Source: Sphingomonas faeni (lineage in GTDB: Bacteria; Pseudomonadota; Alphaproteobacteria; Sphingomonadales; Sphingomonadaceae). Taken from it: a DNA stretch of 64,000 nt. The notes under the pieces are model-generated. The model did no database searches and was not told the origin of the DNA. It saw only the letters and a program-made list of their open reading frames with translations. The stretch covers positions 1-64,000 of the forward strand of contig NZ_JALPNF010000012.1 of the NCBI RefSeq assembly GCF_023195535.1, written 5' to 3'. Position numbers and translations under genes: made by a program. Numbering within the stretch: position 1 is the stretch's first letter; every line of letters begins with the position of its first letter. Positions 26,823-35,992 of the stretch are shown in pieces.

Positions 26823-28603
26823 TATCGGATCACCATGAATTCGGGGGAGGCAAGGGTCAGCACGATGGCGATCCCGACTCGGTTGATCGGGCCATCCGAG
26901 GCGGACGTGCTGACGCTGTCGACAGCGCCGCGGATCGTCTGCAGCGTCGTTGCGGACAATTGGCCCGCCGCCAGCAGCAGATTGACCTGGTTGACGAGCG
27001 CGGTGGAATCGGCGGCCAGCGCGAGGATCGCGGTGTAATTCGCCTTCGTATCGTCGGCGCCCTCGGCGACCAGCCGATACATGTAGTTGACATAGCCGAC
27101 CACCGACTGCTCGTTGGTCAGCTGAAACTCGGGCGCGACCAGTCCGGCCTTCGCGATCTGCGACCCGGCAGGCGTGTAGCCGGGCTGGAAGAAGTTGAAC
27201 ACGGTCGGGCTCCGTCCGATGCCCTGGCCGAGCTTCGTGGCGACATCGCTGGTCTCGCCGATGCCCCACTTGCCGCTCGGCGAAGTGACGCCGAACGCGC
27301 GCGCCCAAGCTGTCAGCCGCTCGACCGGGGTCCGCAGGCGGCCGCCCGATACGCTGGTCAATGCGGTATCCGAGCGCGCCTCGCTATCCGTCAGTATCGC
27401 GCGCAGCACCGCCTTCAAGTCGCCGCGCACGCCCTCACTGTTGTTGGCGAATACGGTCGCCACGCGCAGGACGTAGCCGGGAGAAGGGTTGGACGACACC
27501 AGTCGCTGGATGAGTTGCTTGCAGACGAACGGTGGAACGTTGGGATGCGCGAATATCGTGTCGAGCGCCGTTTTGACGGCAGCATCCCCGTCGCCGGACA
27601 CCGTCGTTCCCAGGAACGACGACGGACCCGTCTCGTGATAGGGCGGATGGATCTTCATCGGCGACGAAAAGCGCGGCGTCGACAGGATATAGGCGGTCGA
27701 CGTCATGAAGCCCGTGAACACGCGGGCAAGGCCGCTGACGTCGGCATTGGTGTAGGTTTCGATCGGCGCGCCGTTGGCCATCTTGAGCGAGCCGTCCATG
27801 TTCAGCTGGTACAAGCCGATGGTGAACAGCTGGATCAGCTCGCGGGCATAGTTTTCATCCGGCTGTCCGCCCCCGTTGGGGGCTGCCTTCCTGCTGTTGA
27901 GGAACGTCAGGAAGCTGCCCATCGCGGCGTTGTAGGTGATCTTCTGCAGGATATCGCGAAAGTTGCCAAAAGCATTGTCGAGCAAGATGTCGATATAGGT
28001 GCCGTGCGCGAAGGCCTTGAAACTGCAATTGGTCGGGCCGATGCCGAGTACGAGAATGTCCAGCAAAGCGACGCCCATCCGTTGACGCAACTGGTCGGGC
28101 TCGGAGATGAGCTGGCGCCAAACGGTGTTGTCGAAGCCGGCTTCGGTCCACGCATTGGCTTCGACGTCGTAACCTCGGCTGACCAGCCAGTCATAGTGCG
28201 ATATCGCGCGTGGCATCGCGAATTGTTCGTCGAGCCACTTGCTGTAGCCGAGCGACACGACGCGCTCGATCTGTTCCTGGGTCGCGCCCATCGTGGCCTG
28301 CGCTAGGAACCGGCTGGCCTGCACCGCGGTGGGTGGCGGTGTGACGACGACGACCGGCGCAGACGGCTGCGTCGTAGCAGGCGCCGTGGCACTGGGAGTC
28401 GGTGTCGGCGTCGTCGCAACCGGCGCGGCGCTCGGCGTTCCCTCTCCGCTGGCGCCGCCGCCGCATGCGCTGAGGAATAGCGCACCGGCGGCCGCAGTGG
28501 CTGGCGTGAAGGGTAGCGTGCGCGCGACCGGTTGTGGGACCGTATCGGCAACAGCTCCGATTTCGGCAATGGGTCCGGTTTCTAAGAGTGGGACGCTGGA
28601 CAT
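26822..28603 (-). CDS. DUF1800 protein
   Basis: About 593 residues. An N-terminal hydrophobic segment ends in a lipobox-like LFLSACGGG, then a Thr/Pro-rich linker (about 60-100). The DUF1800 domain follows: ASRFLAQATMGATQEQIERV, WLDEQF, ENYARELIQLFTIG, TGFM, and TVFNFFQPGYTPAG. Likely a surface or periplasmic lipoprotein acting with the DUF1501 partner encoded just downstream. The start is uncertain: ATG 28603 (MSSVPLLETG) fits the family best, and ATG 28714 is an alternative. No clear ribosome binding site at either. Function of the family is unknown. Confidence 0.85.
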   Translation of the reverse strand: MSSVPLLETGPIAEIGAVADTVPQPVARTLPFTPATAAAGALFLSACGGGASGEGTPSAAPVATTPTPTPSATAPATTQPSAPVVVVTPPPTAVQASRFLAQATMGATQEQIERVVSLGYSKWLDEQFAMPRAISHYDWLVSRGYDVEANAWTEAGFDNTVWRQLISEPDQLRQRMGVALLDILVLGIGPTNCSFKAFAHGTYIDILLDNAFGNFRDILQKITYNAAMGSFLTFLNSRKAAPNGGGQPDENYARELIQLFTIGLYQLNMDGSLKMANGAPIETYTNADVSGLARVFTGFMTSTAYILSTPRFSSPMKIHPPYHETGPSSFLGTTVSGDGDAAVKTALDTIFAHPNVPPFVCKQLIQRLVSSNPSPGYVLRVATVFANNSEGVRGDLKAVLRAILTDSEARSDTALTSVSGGRLRTPVERLTAWARAFGVTSPSGKWGIGETSDVATKLGQGIGRSPTVFNFFQPGYTPAGSQIAKAGLVAPEFQLTNEQSVVGYVNYMYRLVAEGADDTKANYTAILALAADSTALVNQVNLLLAAGQLSATTLQTIRGAVDSVSTSASDGPINRVGIAIVLTLASPEFMVIR

Positions 28604-28962
28604 GATCGAGGTGCTCGCTGACGGGGGCGCCCTCCTCGCTAACCCGGCATGCTTAAAATTAAATTGAAGGCTCTCATATGTTTTGGCGTCAAGAGTGATT
28701 TTGTTGCGGCGCATCAAGACTTTAATCTGTACTAACACCGCAATCCGCCGATGCCGTCGAACCCGTCGATTTCTACGCTGGTGTCGACCAGCCAAATGGG
28801 CCTCGATTCTGGAGGGCCTTGGCGGTGCGATCGCTCTATACCCGCGGACGCCGCTGGCTTAAGTCGCTTGCCCAGCCTGGGCGGGGACCGGTTGGCGGGA
28901 TCTCGGGCTTTGGGCGGTGGCGCTCGCACGGGTTGGACGGCAGCGACAGGAGCGCAATTTCG
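28604..28962. other. intergenic region between divergent DUF1800 and WecG-type genes
   Basis: About 360 bases with no gene I can support. It must hold promoters for the DUF1800-DUF1501 operon and for the WecG/TagA-type glycosyltransferase. A relatively AT-rich patch lies at 28650-28745. I see no clear -35/-10 pair or palindrome. Confidence 0.4.
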
Positions 28963-29748
28963 ATGACGTCGACGGATAAGGACGCACCACGGATCGACGA
29001 ACGCCCGATCGGGCCGGTCATGGTCACCGGGGGCATGCCGGACGATGCGGTAGCCGAGATCCTGGCCGCGCTGGAGCGGGGGCGTCCAACGATGTTCGCC
29101 TTCTGCAATGCGCACAGTGTGAACGTTGCACGACGAGACCCTGTGTTCGCGGCTGCGTTGCGCCGAATGACAGTGTTCAACGACGGCATCGGTTTGCAGA
29201 TCGCCAGTCGCGCAGTGTACGGACGGCGCTTTCCGGCCAATCTGAACGGCACCGATCTGACTCCGCGGCTGCTCGCTGCGGTGCCTGACCGGACGCGCGT
29301 CTTCCTGCTCGGCAGTCCGCCGGGAATAGCTGAGCGCGCCGGTCAGATCATTGCCGAACGCTATCCGCAGGTAATCGTGGTGGGCGCCGCCAACGGCTTT
29401 TTCACTGCCGGCGAAGCGCCCGCGCTCGCTCAGCGTATCCGAAACAGTGACGCGCACCTCGTTCTCGTCGGCATGGGACAACCGCGGCAGGAGCTGTGGG
29501 CGGCCGAATGGACCGAGACGATAGGAGCGGTGACGTGCTGCATCGGCGCGTTCCTTGATTTTACGGCCGGTGTAGTGACTCGCGCGCCGGAATGGGCGCA
29601 GCGTTCGGGCATGGAATGGGCGTATCGTCTGGCGCAGGAGCCGCGCCGGCTGGTGCGACGCTACGTGTTGGGCAATCCCAGTTTCCTACTTGCAATGACC
29701 GGCGTCGCGATGCGCCATCGCCTCGCTGGCAAGCGGGATCGTACGTGA
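28963..29748 (+). CDS. WecG/TagA/CpsF family glycosyltransferase
   Basis: 261 residues. Core motifs are AFCNAHSVNVARRDP, FNDGIGLQIASR with the conserved Asp, NGTDLTPRLL, RVFLLGSPPGIAE, ANGFFT and VGMGQPRQELW. The family (WecG, TagA, GumM) adds the second sugar to a polyprenyl-diphosphate sugar, so it may act right after the initiating transferase. The frame is open upstream to 28819, but ATG 28963 follows an AGGAG and starts where family similarity begins. Last gene of the EPS locus. 29749-29926 downstream holds nothing recognised. Confidence 0.9.
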   Translation: MTSTDKDAPRIDERPIGPVMVTGGMPDDAVAEILAALERGRPTMFAFCNAHSVNVARRDPVFAAALRRMTVFNDGIGLQIASRAVYGRRFPANLNGTDLTPRLLAAVPDRTRVFLLGSPPGIAERAGQIIAERYPQVIVVGAANGFFTAGEAPALAQRIRNSDAHLVLVGMGQPRQELWAAEWTETIGAVTCCIGAFLDFTAGVVTRAPEWAQRSGMEWAYRLAQEPRRLVRRYVLGNPSFLLAMTGVAMRHRLAGKRDRT

Positions 29749-29926
29749 CGGGACGACCACTGCCGAGCGGTGCCGCTATCGACTGACCATCGATGGCGAC
29801 CCGATCGCTGGTCGGCTCGCAGCGTCACCCTCCGTTTTTGGCGTGCGCTTCCCCCGGCAGACGCCGGCATAGGTTCAAGCGCGCGGACACGAAACCTGGG
29901 GTAGGCGAAGATGCGAGAGCCTGAGC

Positions 29927-30229
29927 TCAGCGCTTGCGGACGAATTCCGCGCGCAGCACCAGTCCCTTGATCCCCTCGTAGCGGCAGTCGATCTCCTGCG
30001 CGTCGCCGGTCAACCGGATCGACTTGATCAGCGTGCCGCGCTTCAGGGTCTGGCCTGCGCCCTTCACGGTCAGGTCCTTGATCAACGTCACCTGATCGCC
30101 GTCCGCGAGCACGTTGCCGACCGAATCCCGCACCACGACCGCGCCGTCCTCAGCCGCTTCGGTCGTCGCTTCACCGTCTGCAATCCACTCGCCGGTGGCC
30201 TCGTCATACACGTATTCGCCGTCGGTCAT
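29927..30229 (-). CDS. PhnA/YjdM-like domain protein
   Basis: 100 residues. The C-terminal part (DSVGNVLADGDQVTLIKDL, LKRGTLIKSIRLTG, IEGI-like YEGIKGLVLRAEFVRKR) matches the PhnA/YjdM beta-barrel domain. The usual N-terminal zinc ribbon is absent and replaced by an acidic stretch. Biochemical function is unclear; the old link to alkylphosphonate use is not supported by context. Its start overlaps the ung stop by four bases (ATGA), giving a two-gene unit. Confidence 0.8.
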   Translation of the reverse strand: MTDGEYVYDEATGEWIADGEATTEAAEDGAVVVRDSVGNVLADGDQVTLIKDLTVKGAGQTLKRGTLIKSIRLTGDAQEIDCRYEGIKGLVLRAEFVRKR

Positions 30230-30924
30230 CGGTCGGTCTCCGGCAGCGCCCAGTCGATCGGGGCGCGCCCATGGGTTTTGAGAAAGGCATTGGCCCGGCT
30301 GAACGGCCGCGATCCGAAAAACCCGGTCCGTGCCGCCAGCGGCGACGGGTGCGCCGACTGGATCACCAGATGTCGCCCGCCCTTGCTGACGTCATCGACG
30401 AACGCCGCCTTCTTCTGCGCATACGCCCCCCACAGCAGGAACACGACCGGTTTCGGTTGCGCGTTCACCGCCGCGATCACGGCATCGGTAAACCGTTCCC
30501 ACCCGCGCTTGCTGTGCGACGCCGCCTCGCCCATCCGCACGCTCAGCACCGCGTTGAGCAGCAGCACGCCCTGTGCGGCCCAATGATCGAGCATGCCGTG
30601 AGACGCGCGCGGAATGCCGAGATCGGCCTCCAGCTCCTTGTAGATGTTCAGCAGGCTCGGCGGGGTGCGCACTCCCCGGCGCACAGAGAAGCTGAGGCCA
30701 TGCGCCTGCCCCTCGCCGTGATACGGATCCTGCCCCAGGATCACGACCCGCACCTGATCGAGCGAGGTCAGTTCCAGCGCGCGAAACCGGTCCGTATCCT
30801 CGGGAAAGATGCGAGCGCCGGCGACCCGCTCGGCCTCCAGAAACGCGTCGAGGGTGCGCATGTACGGCGCCTCGAACTCGGCCCGCAACGCCTGCCAGCT
30901 CGGGGGAAGCTTGTGATCGATCAT
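30226..30924 (-). CDS. ung: uracil-DNA glycosylase, family 1
   Basis: Removes uracil from DNA as the first step of base-excision repair. 232 residues. Family-1 motifs: the water-activating GQDPYHG (Asp66), LLNAVLSVR, and HPSPLAA (catalytic His). I start at ATG 30924 (MIDHKLPPSW), preceded by CCGGGG; the frame opens 17 codons earlier without family similarity. Overlaps the PhnA-like gene. A second, unrelated uracil-DNA glycosylase lies at 32054-32788. Confidence 0.95.
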   Translation of the reverse strand: MIDHKLPPSWQALRAEFEAPYMRTLDAFLEAERVAGARIFPEDTDRFRALELTSLDQVRVVILGQDPYHGEGQAHGLSFSVRRGVRTPPSLLNIYKELEADLGIPRASHGMLDHWAAQGVLLLNAVLSVRMGEAASHSKRGWERFTDAVIAAVNAQPKPVVFLLWGAYAQKKAAFVDDVSKGGRHLVIQSAHPSPLAARTGFFGSRPFSRANAFLKTHGRAPIDWALPETDR

Positions 30925-30970
30925 CCCCGGCGCATGTCGGACGGGGCAGGGGCGTGTCAATCGCACAACC

Positions 30971-31052
30971 GTCATCCTGCGCTTGACCCAGGATCCAGAG
31001 CCTCAAGCGCAACCTGCCTGGCTCTGGATCCCAGCTTTCGCCGGGGTGACGG
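30971..31052. repeat. family A intergenic palindrome, copy 1
   Basis: GTCATCCTG...CCAGGATCCAGAG at the left pairs loosely with CTCTGGATCC...GGGGTGACGG at the right, giving a paired-hairpin element of about 82 bases between ung and aguB. Related copies are at 32012, 38808, 50153 and 57921. Confidence 0.65.
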
Positions 31053-31113
31053 AACGCGCAGCCCATCCACCAAAGGCTCGCACAACTTACCCGGCCCCCT
31101 TATATGCGCCGCC

Positions 31114-31962
<849 letters not shown>

Positions 31963-32011
31963 CGTTCAGACCCAAGCCGACGAGCACGGCGCCGGTTGAC
32001 GCCGCTACGCC

Positions 32012-32045
32012 CCCCGTCATCCTGACTTTCGTCAGGATGACGGGG
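32012..32045. terminator. family A palindrome, copy 2, as bidirectional terminator-like hairpin
   Basis: CCCCGTCATCCTGAC (32012-32026) and GTCAGGATGACGGGG (32031-32045) form a perfect 15-pair stem with a TTTC loop, between the convergent aguB and uracil-DNA glycosylase genes. It is the minimal unit of the longer family A repeats. A terminator role is inferred from position; no T-tract follows. Confidence 0.6.
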
Positions 32046-32053
32046 CGGAGAGT

Positions 32054-32788
32054 TCAAACCGTCTCGCGCAACTCCAGCGCCCGCTTGAACACCGCGTCGA
32101 ACATTTCTGCGGTCAGCACGCCGGTGTTCACGTTGTAGCGCGAGCAGTGGAAGCTATCGATCAGGATGCGACCGTCGGGCATGACATGCTCCGCGCCGTG
32201 CGCGAACCGTGCCTTAGGCAATCGCCCGCCGAGCATCTTCACCGCCGACTGATGCGCGATATGGCCGAGCGCGACGAACACGCGGGCGGTCGGCACGGCA
32301 TCCGCCTGCGTCTCGAGGAATGGCCGGCAAGTGCGGATTTCCTCCGGCGTTGGCTTGTTCTCGGGCGGCAGGCATTTCACCGCGTTGAGGATGATCGCAC
32401 CGTCGAGCGCGACGCCGTCCTCCGCCTTCGCGCCATAGGTGCCGGTCGCCAGCCCGAACCGGCCGAGCGTCTCGAACAGGAACTGTCCGGAATAATCGCC
32501 GGTGAACGCGCGGCCGGTGCGGTTCGCGCCGTGCTTGCCGGGCGCGAGGCCGATGACGCCGAGCCACGCGGCGGGATCGCCGAATGCGGGGACGGGCGCG
32601 TTCCACCATGTCGGGAACTCGGTCCGCAACTGTTCGCGCACCCCGACGAGGCGGGGGCAGAGCGGGCAATCGTGCGGCGGCTCTGTATCGGGCAGCGCGG
32701 AAACCGGCGCGAAGACGGTCGTGACGTCGACCTCGCCGGTCTCGTCGACGTTTTCGGGAAGCTCGGTGGGGTAAGGTGTGGAATCCAT
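32054..32788 (-). CDS. uracil-DNA glycosylase, family 5 (UdgB-like)
   Basis: 244 residues. It excises uracil and some deaminated purines from DNA. Diagnostic GLAPGKHGANRTGRAFTGD (81-99), an Fe-S ligand pair CPLC (41-44) with further Cys at about 135 and 151 (KCLPPENKPTP, TCRPF), and the C-terminal DSFHCSRYNVNTG. The family differs from Ung and from family 4 by APG...G in place of the usual motif. It is divergent from folK (22 bases). Together with ung it gives two uracil-repair enzymes within 3 kb. Confidence 0.9.
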   Translation of the reverse strand: MDSTPYPTELPENVDETGEVDVTTVFAPVSALPDTEPPHDCPLCPRLVGVREQLRTEFPTWWNAPVPAFGDPAAWLGVIGLAPGKHGANRTGRAFTGDYSGQFLFETLGRFGLATGTYGAKAEDGVALDGAIILNAVKCLPPENKPTPEEIRTCRPFLETQADAVPTARVFVALGHIAHQSAVKMLGGRLPKARFAHGAEHVMPDGRILIDSFHCSRYNVNTGVLTAEMFDAVFKRALELRETV

Positions 32789-32810
32789 GGGATTGCGCTA
32801 GGCGGACCAA

Positions 32811-33320
32811 ATGTCGCCTGCAACCCCGCTCCCGCCGATCGTGCAGGTCGCAACCGTCTACGCGGTCGCACTGGGCTCCAATCGACGCGGTCGCCACGGG
32901 AGCCCCGAATGCGAGATCGCGGCCGCTTTGGAGGCGCTCGGCGATATCATCGCCCGATCGCCGACCATCGCCAGCGTGCCGTTAGGGCCCTCGAACCGCC
33001 GCTATGCCAATGCCGTCGCGCTGATCGAAACCGCGGAGGACCCGGCGACCCTGCTGGTCCGCCTCAAACGGATCGAACGCGCGTTCGGTCGTCGGCCCGG
33101 CCGCCGCTGGGGAAGCCGCGTGATCGATCTCGACATCGTCCTCTGGTCGGGCGGCGCCTGGTTCTCGCCGGGACTCATCGTGCCGCACGCCGCCTTCCGC
33201 ACCCGCGGCTTCGTACTCGGGCCCCTCGCAGGCCTCGTCCCGAAATGGCGCGATCCGCTGACCGGGAGAACGATACGGCAATTGGCGCAATCGGTTGACC
33301 GAAAGCGGCCACGCGATTAG
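32811..33320 (+). CDS. folK: 2-amino-4-hydroxy-6-hydroxymethyldihydropteridine pyrophosphokinase
   Basis: Transfers pyrophosphate from ATP to 6-hydroxymethyl-dihydropterin, the step before dihydropteroate synthase. 169 residues. Motifs: ALGSNRRG, RRYANAVALIET, and the HPPK signature RRWGSRVIDLDIVLW with the two metal-binding Asp; then PH of IVPHAAF. folP is elsewhere in the window (50361). tRNA-Lys follows 21 bases after the stop. Confidence 0.92.
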   Translation: MSPATPLPPIVQVATVYAVALGSNRRGRHGSPECEIAAALEALGDIIARSPTIASVPLGPSNRRYANAVALIETAEDPATLLVRLKRIERAFGRRPGRRWGSRVIDLDIVLWSGGAWFSPGLIVPHAAFRTRGFVLGPLAGLVPKWRDPLTGRTIRQLAQSVDRKRPRD

Positions 33321-33341
33321 GTGCGCGGTCCACGATGGCGG

Positions 33342-33417
33342 GGGTCCGTAGCTCAGTTGGTAGAGCAAGCGACTTTTAATCGAGAGGTCCCGGGTTCGAG
33401 CCCCGGCGGACCCACCA
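33342..33417 (+). tRNA. tRNA-Lys (anticodon TTT)
   Basis: Full cloverleaf: acceptor GGGTCCG/CGGACCC, D-arm GCTCAGTTGGTAGAGC, anticodon loop CTTTTAA, T-arm CCGGGTTCGAGCCCCGG, and encoded CCA (33415-33417). The two lowest anticodon-stem positions are A-G and G-A rather than Watson-Crick. 76 nucleotides. Confidence 0.97.
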
Positions 33418-33452
33418 TCGATGGCACGCCGCCTGAGGGCGCGCGACGACGT

Positions 33453-34130
33453 TTGCCCGCGGTTCTCGCCGGCGCGTCGGTCGCTGCGGTCGGCATCGTT
33501 CTCATCCTGCTCGTCGGTCTCGCGGTCGACCATTGGCCGTTCGCATTCGATCGGTCGATCATCCTCGGCCTGCGTGCCTGGGGTGGCCCGTCCTGGCTGC
33601 CCAAGGTCGCCGCCGACGTCACCGCGCTCGGCGGCGGCATCGTCCTGACGATCGTCGTCGTCGCCGTCGCGGGTTTGCTGATCGTGCAACGGCTCTGGCT
33701 GACCGCATTTGCGATCGTCGCGGCGAGCGTCAGCGGCAACATCATCGTCGAGCTGGTCAAACTGCACGTCGCGCGCCCGCGTCCCGACATCGTCGAGCAC
33801 CTCGTCACGGTGTCGCACATGAGCTTCCCCAGCGGGCATTCGGCGAACAGCGCGATCGTCTATCTGACGCTCGCCGGCCTCGCCTCTCAAGTGACGAGGG
33901 ATCGCGCGACGCGGCGCTACATGCTCGTCGTCGCGATTTTGCTGGTCGGCGCGATCGGCTGCAGCCGGGTGTATCTCGGCGTGCACTGGCCGAGCGACGT
34001 GCTGGCCGGCTGGAGCTTCGGCACGCTCTGGGCGCTGGCCTGGTGGCTCGCGACCGCCCGGGCTCGCCAGGCGATCGGCGGCGAGCGCCATGCTTTCGGC
34101 GCGTCGCCGGCCGACACAGTGTCGTCCTGA
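33453..34130 (+). CDS. PAP2-family membrane phosphatase
   Basis: Five to six helices and the three phosphatase motifs: KLHVARPRPD, SFPSGHS and SRVYLGVHWPSDVLAG. Acts on lipid or undecaprenyl pyrophosphates, perhaps recycling the EPS carrier. The frame is open through the tRNA-Lys gene, but those codons only translate tRNA sequence. The first start after the tRNA in this frame is TTG 33453, with GAGGG 13 bases upstream, giving 225 residues; the start is therefore uncertain. Followed immediately by a family B palindrome. Confidence 0.82.
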   Translation: MPAVLAGASVAAVGIVLILLVGLAVDHWPFAFDRSIILGLRAWGGPSWLPKVAADVTALGGGIVLTIVVVAVAGLLIVQRLWLTAFAIVAASVSGNIIVELVKLHVARPRPDIVEHLVTVSHMSFPSGHSANSAIVYLTLAGLASQVTRDRATRRYMLVVAILLVGAIGCSRVYLGVHWPSDVLAGWSFGTLWALAWWLATARARQAIGGERHAFGASPADTVSS

Positions 34131-34258
34131 CCGATCCTCCCCCGCAAGGGGGAGGTGGCGCGAATCGACGGAGGGGGAGGACACGAAACGGCTGCGTCGC
34201 CTCCCTCCCCCTCCGTCAGGCTAACGCCTGCCACCTCCCCCTTGCGGGGGAGGATCGG
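34131..34258. repeat. family B palindrome, copy 1
   Basis: CCGATCCTCCCCCGCAAGGG at the left end is mirrored by CCCTTGCGGGGGAGGATCGG at the right. Inside is a second mirrored pair, GACGGAGGGGGAGG and CCTCCCCCTCCGTC. About 128 bases, between the PAP2 gene and galE (convergent). Other copies: 38942, 43167, 47197, 57085. Confidence 0.85.
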
Positions 34259-34266
34259 AGATAGTT

Positions 34267-35265
34267 CTAGCGGCCCTTTTCGGCGAGCGCGCGCTCCCAT
34301 GCCAGCGCATCGCGGACGATGCCGTCGAGATCGGCGTGGCGCGGCGTCCAGTCGAGCCGTTCCAGGATAGCGCTGTTGTCGGAGATCAGCATCGCCGGAT
34401 CGCCTGCGCGCCGCCCTTCGAGACGTCGTTCGATCGTCCGGTTGGTGATCTTGTCGACCGCATCGAGCACGTCGAGCACCGAGAAGCCCTTGCCGTAGCC
34501 CGCGTTGAGCGTGTGGCTCTTTGCGGGTTCGGCGATCAGCACCTCCAGCGCGGCGACATGCGCGGCGGCGAGGTCGGTGACGTGGATGTAATCGCGTACG
34601 CCCGTGCCGTCGGGCGTGTCGAAGTCGGTCCCGTACACGCCGACATGGCCGCGCTTGCCGGTCGCCGCCTCGACCGCGATCTTGATCAGATGCGTCGCGC
34701 CGACCGTCGACTGGCCGCTGCGCCCTTGCGGATCGGCGCCGGCGACGTTGAAGTAGCGCAGAGCGGCGTAGTTCATCGGATGCGCCGCGGCGACGTCGCG
34801 CAGCATCGCCTCGGTCATCAGCTTCGACATGCCGTACGGGTTGATCGGCACGGTCGGATCGCCCTCCGCGACGGGCACTTTCTCGGGCGTGCCATAGGTC
34901 GCGGCGGTCGACGAGAAGATGAAGTGCGGCACGCCCTCGACGACCGCACTCTCGATCAGCGCACGGCTGGCCGCGGTGTTGTTGCGGTAATATTTGAGCG
35001 GGTCGCTGACCGATTCGGGGACCACGACGGAGCCGGCGAAATGCATGATCGCGCGGACGTTATGCTCGCGGATCGCGGCGCGGACCTTCGCATCGTCGGC
35101 GACGTTCGCCTCGACGAGCGCGGCGCGGCGGTCGACCGCCCAGTCGAATCCGGTGACGAGATTGTCGAGCACCACGACGTCGTAGCCTGCGTCGAGCAGC
35201 GCCAATACCGCGTGGCTGCCGATGTAACCGGCGCCGCCGGTGACCATAACCTTACCGTCGATCAT
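34267..35265 (-). CDS. galE: UDP-glucose 4-epimerase
   Basis: Interconverts UDP-glucose and UDP-galactose, supplying galactosyl donors for EPS or LPS. 332 residues, extended SDR fold: NAD-binding TGGAGYIGSH (9-18), catalytic Tyr144 and Lys148 (NPYGMSK) with Ser/Thr at 119-120, RYFNVAGADPQG and the C-terminal GTGVRDYIHVTDLA. Normal length. It is divergent from msrA with about 60 bases between starts, and is not inside the EPS locus although about 4.5 kb away. Confidence 0.95.
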   Translation of the reverse strand: MIDGKVMVTGGAGYIGSHAVLALLDAGYDVVVLDNLVTGFDWAVDRRAALVEANVADDAKVRAAIREHNVRAIMHFAGSVVVPESVSDPLKYYRNNTAASRALIESAVVEGVPHFIFSSTAATYGTPEKVPVAEGDPTVPINPYGMSKLMTEAMLRDVAAAHPMNYAALRYFNVAGADPQGRSGQSTVGATHLIKIAVEAATGKRGHVGVYGTDFDTPDGTGVRDYIHVTDLAAAHVAALEVLIAEPAKSHTLNAGYGKGFSVLDVLDAVDKITNRTIERRLEGRRAGDPAMLISDNSAILERLDWTPRHADLDGIVRDALAWERALAEKGR

Positions 35266-35324
35266 ACGTGTCTCCTCTTTGTTGCGCGGTAGCGGCTTCC
35301 TATCTTGGCGGAAAGGAGATCGTG

Positions 35325-35867
<543 letters not shown>

Positions 35868-35877
35868 GGCAGAATGG

Positions 35878-35982
35878 GTTCACGCGAAGGCGCGAAGGCG
35901 CAAAGATGTCGGCCTTAGGTATGTCCGTTCCGGCATATCGAGAGACTTTAACCTCTTCGCGCCTTTGCGCCTTCGCGTGAAC
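35878..35982. repeat. long palindrome (family C)
   Basis: GTTCACGCGAAGGCGCGAAG at the left (from 35878) is mirrored by CTTTGCGCCTTCGCGTGAAC at the right (to 35982), around a 45-base less symmetrical centre. It fills the convergent gap between msrA and sua5 and may serve as a terminator for both. A single copy seen in this window. Confidence 0.75.
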
Positions 35983-35992
35983 TAAATCTTGC

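Noticed and set aside
26738..28306. 522-codon open plus-strand frame across DUF1800
   Set aside because: Antisense to DUF1800 with no recognisable motif; DUF1800 is clear.
2338..29748. Assignment as a gellan/sphingan gene cluster
   Set aside because: Kinase and co-polymerase are fused, rml genes are absent, and the glycosyltransferase set does not match a gel/sps order I can recognise.
33321..33452. N-terminal extension of the PAP2 protein through tRNA-Lys
   Set aside because: The residues only translate the tRNA gene (SVAQLVEQATFNREVPG), a known annotation artefact.
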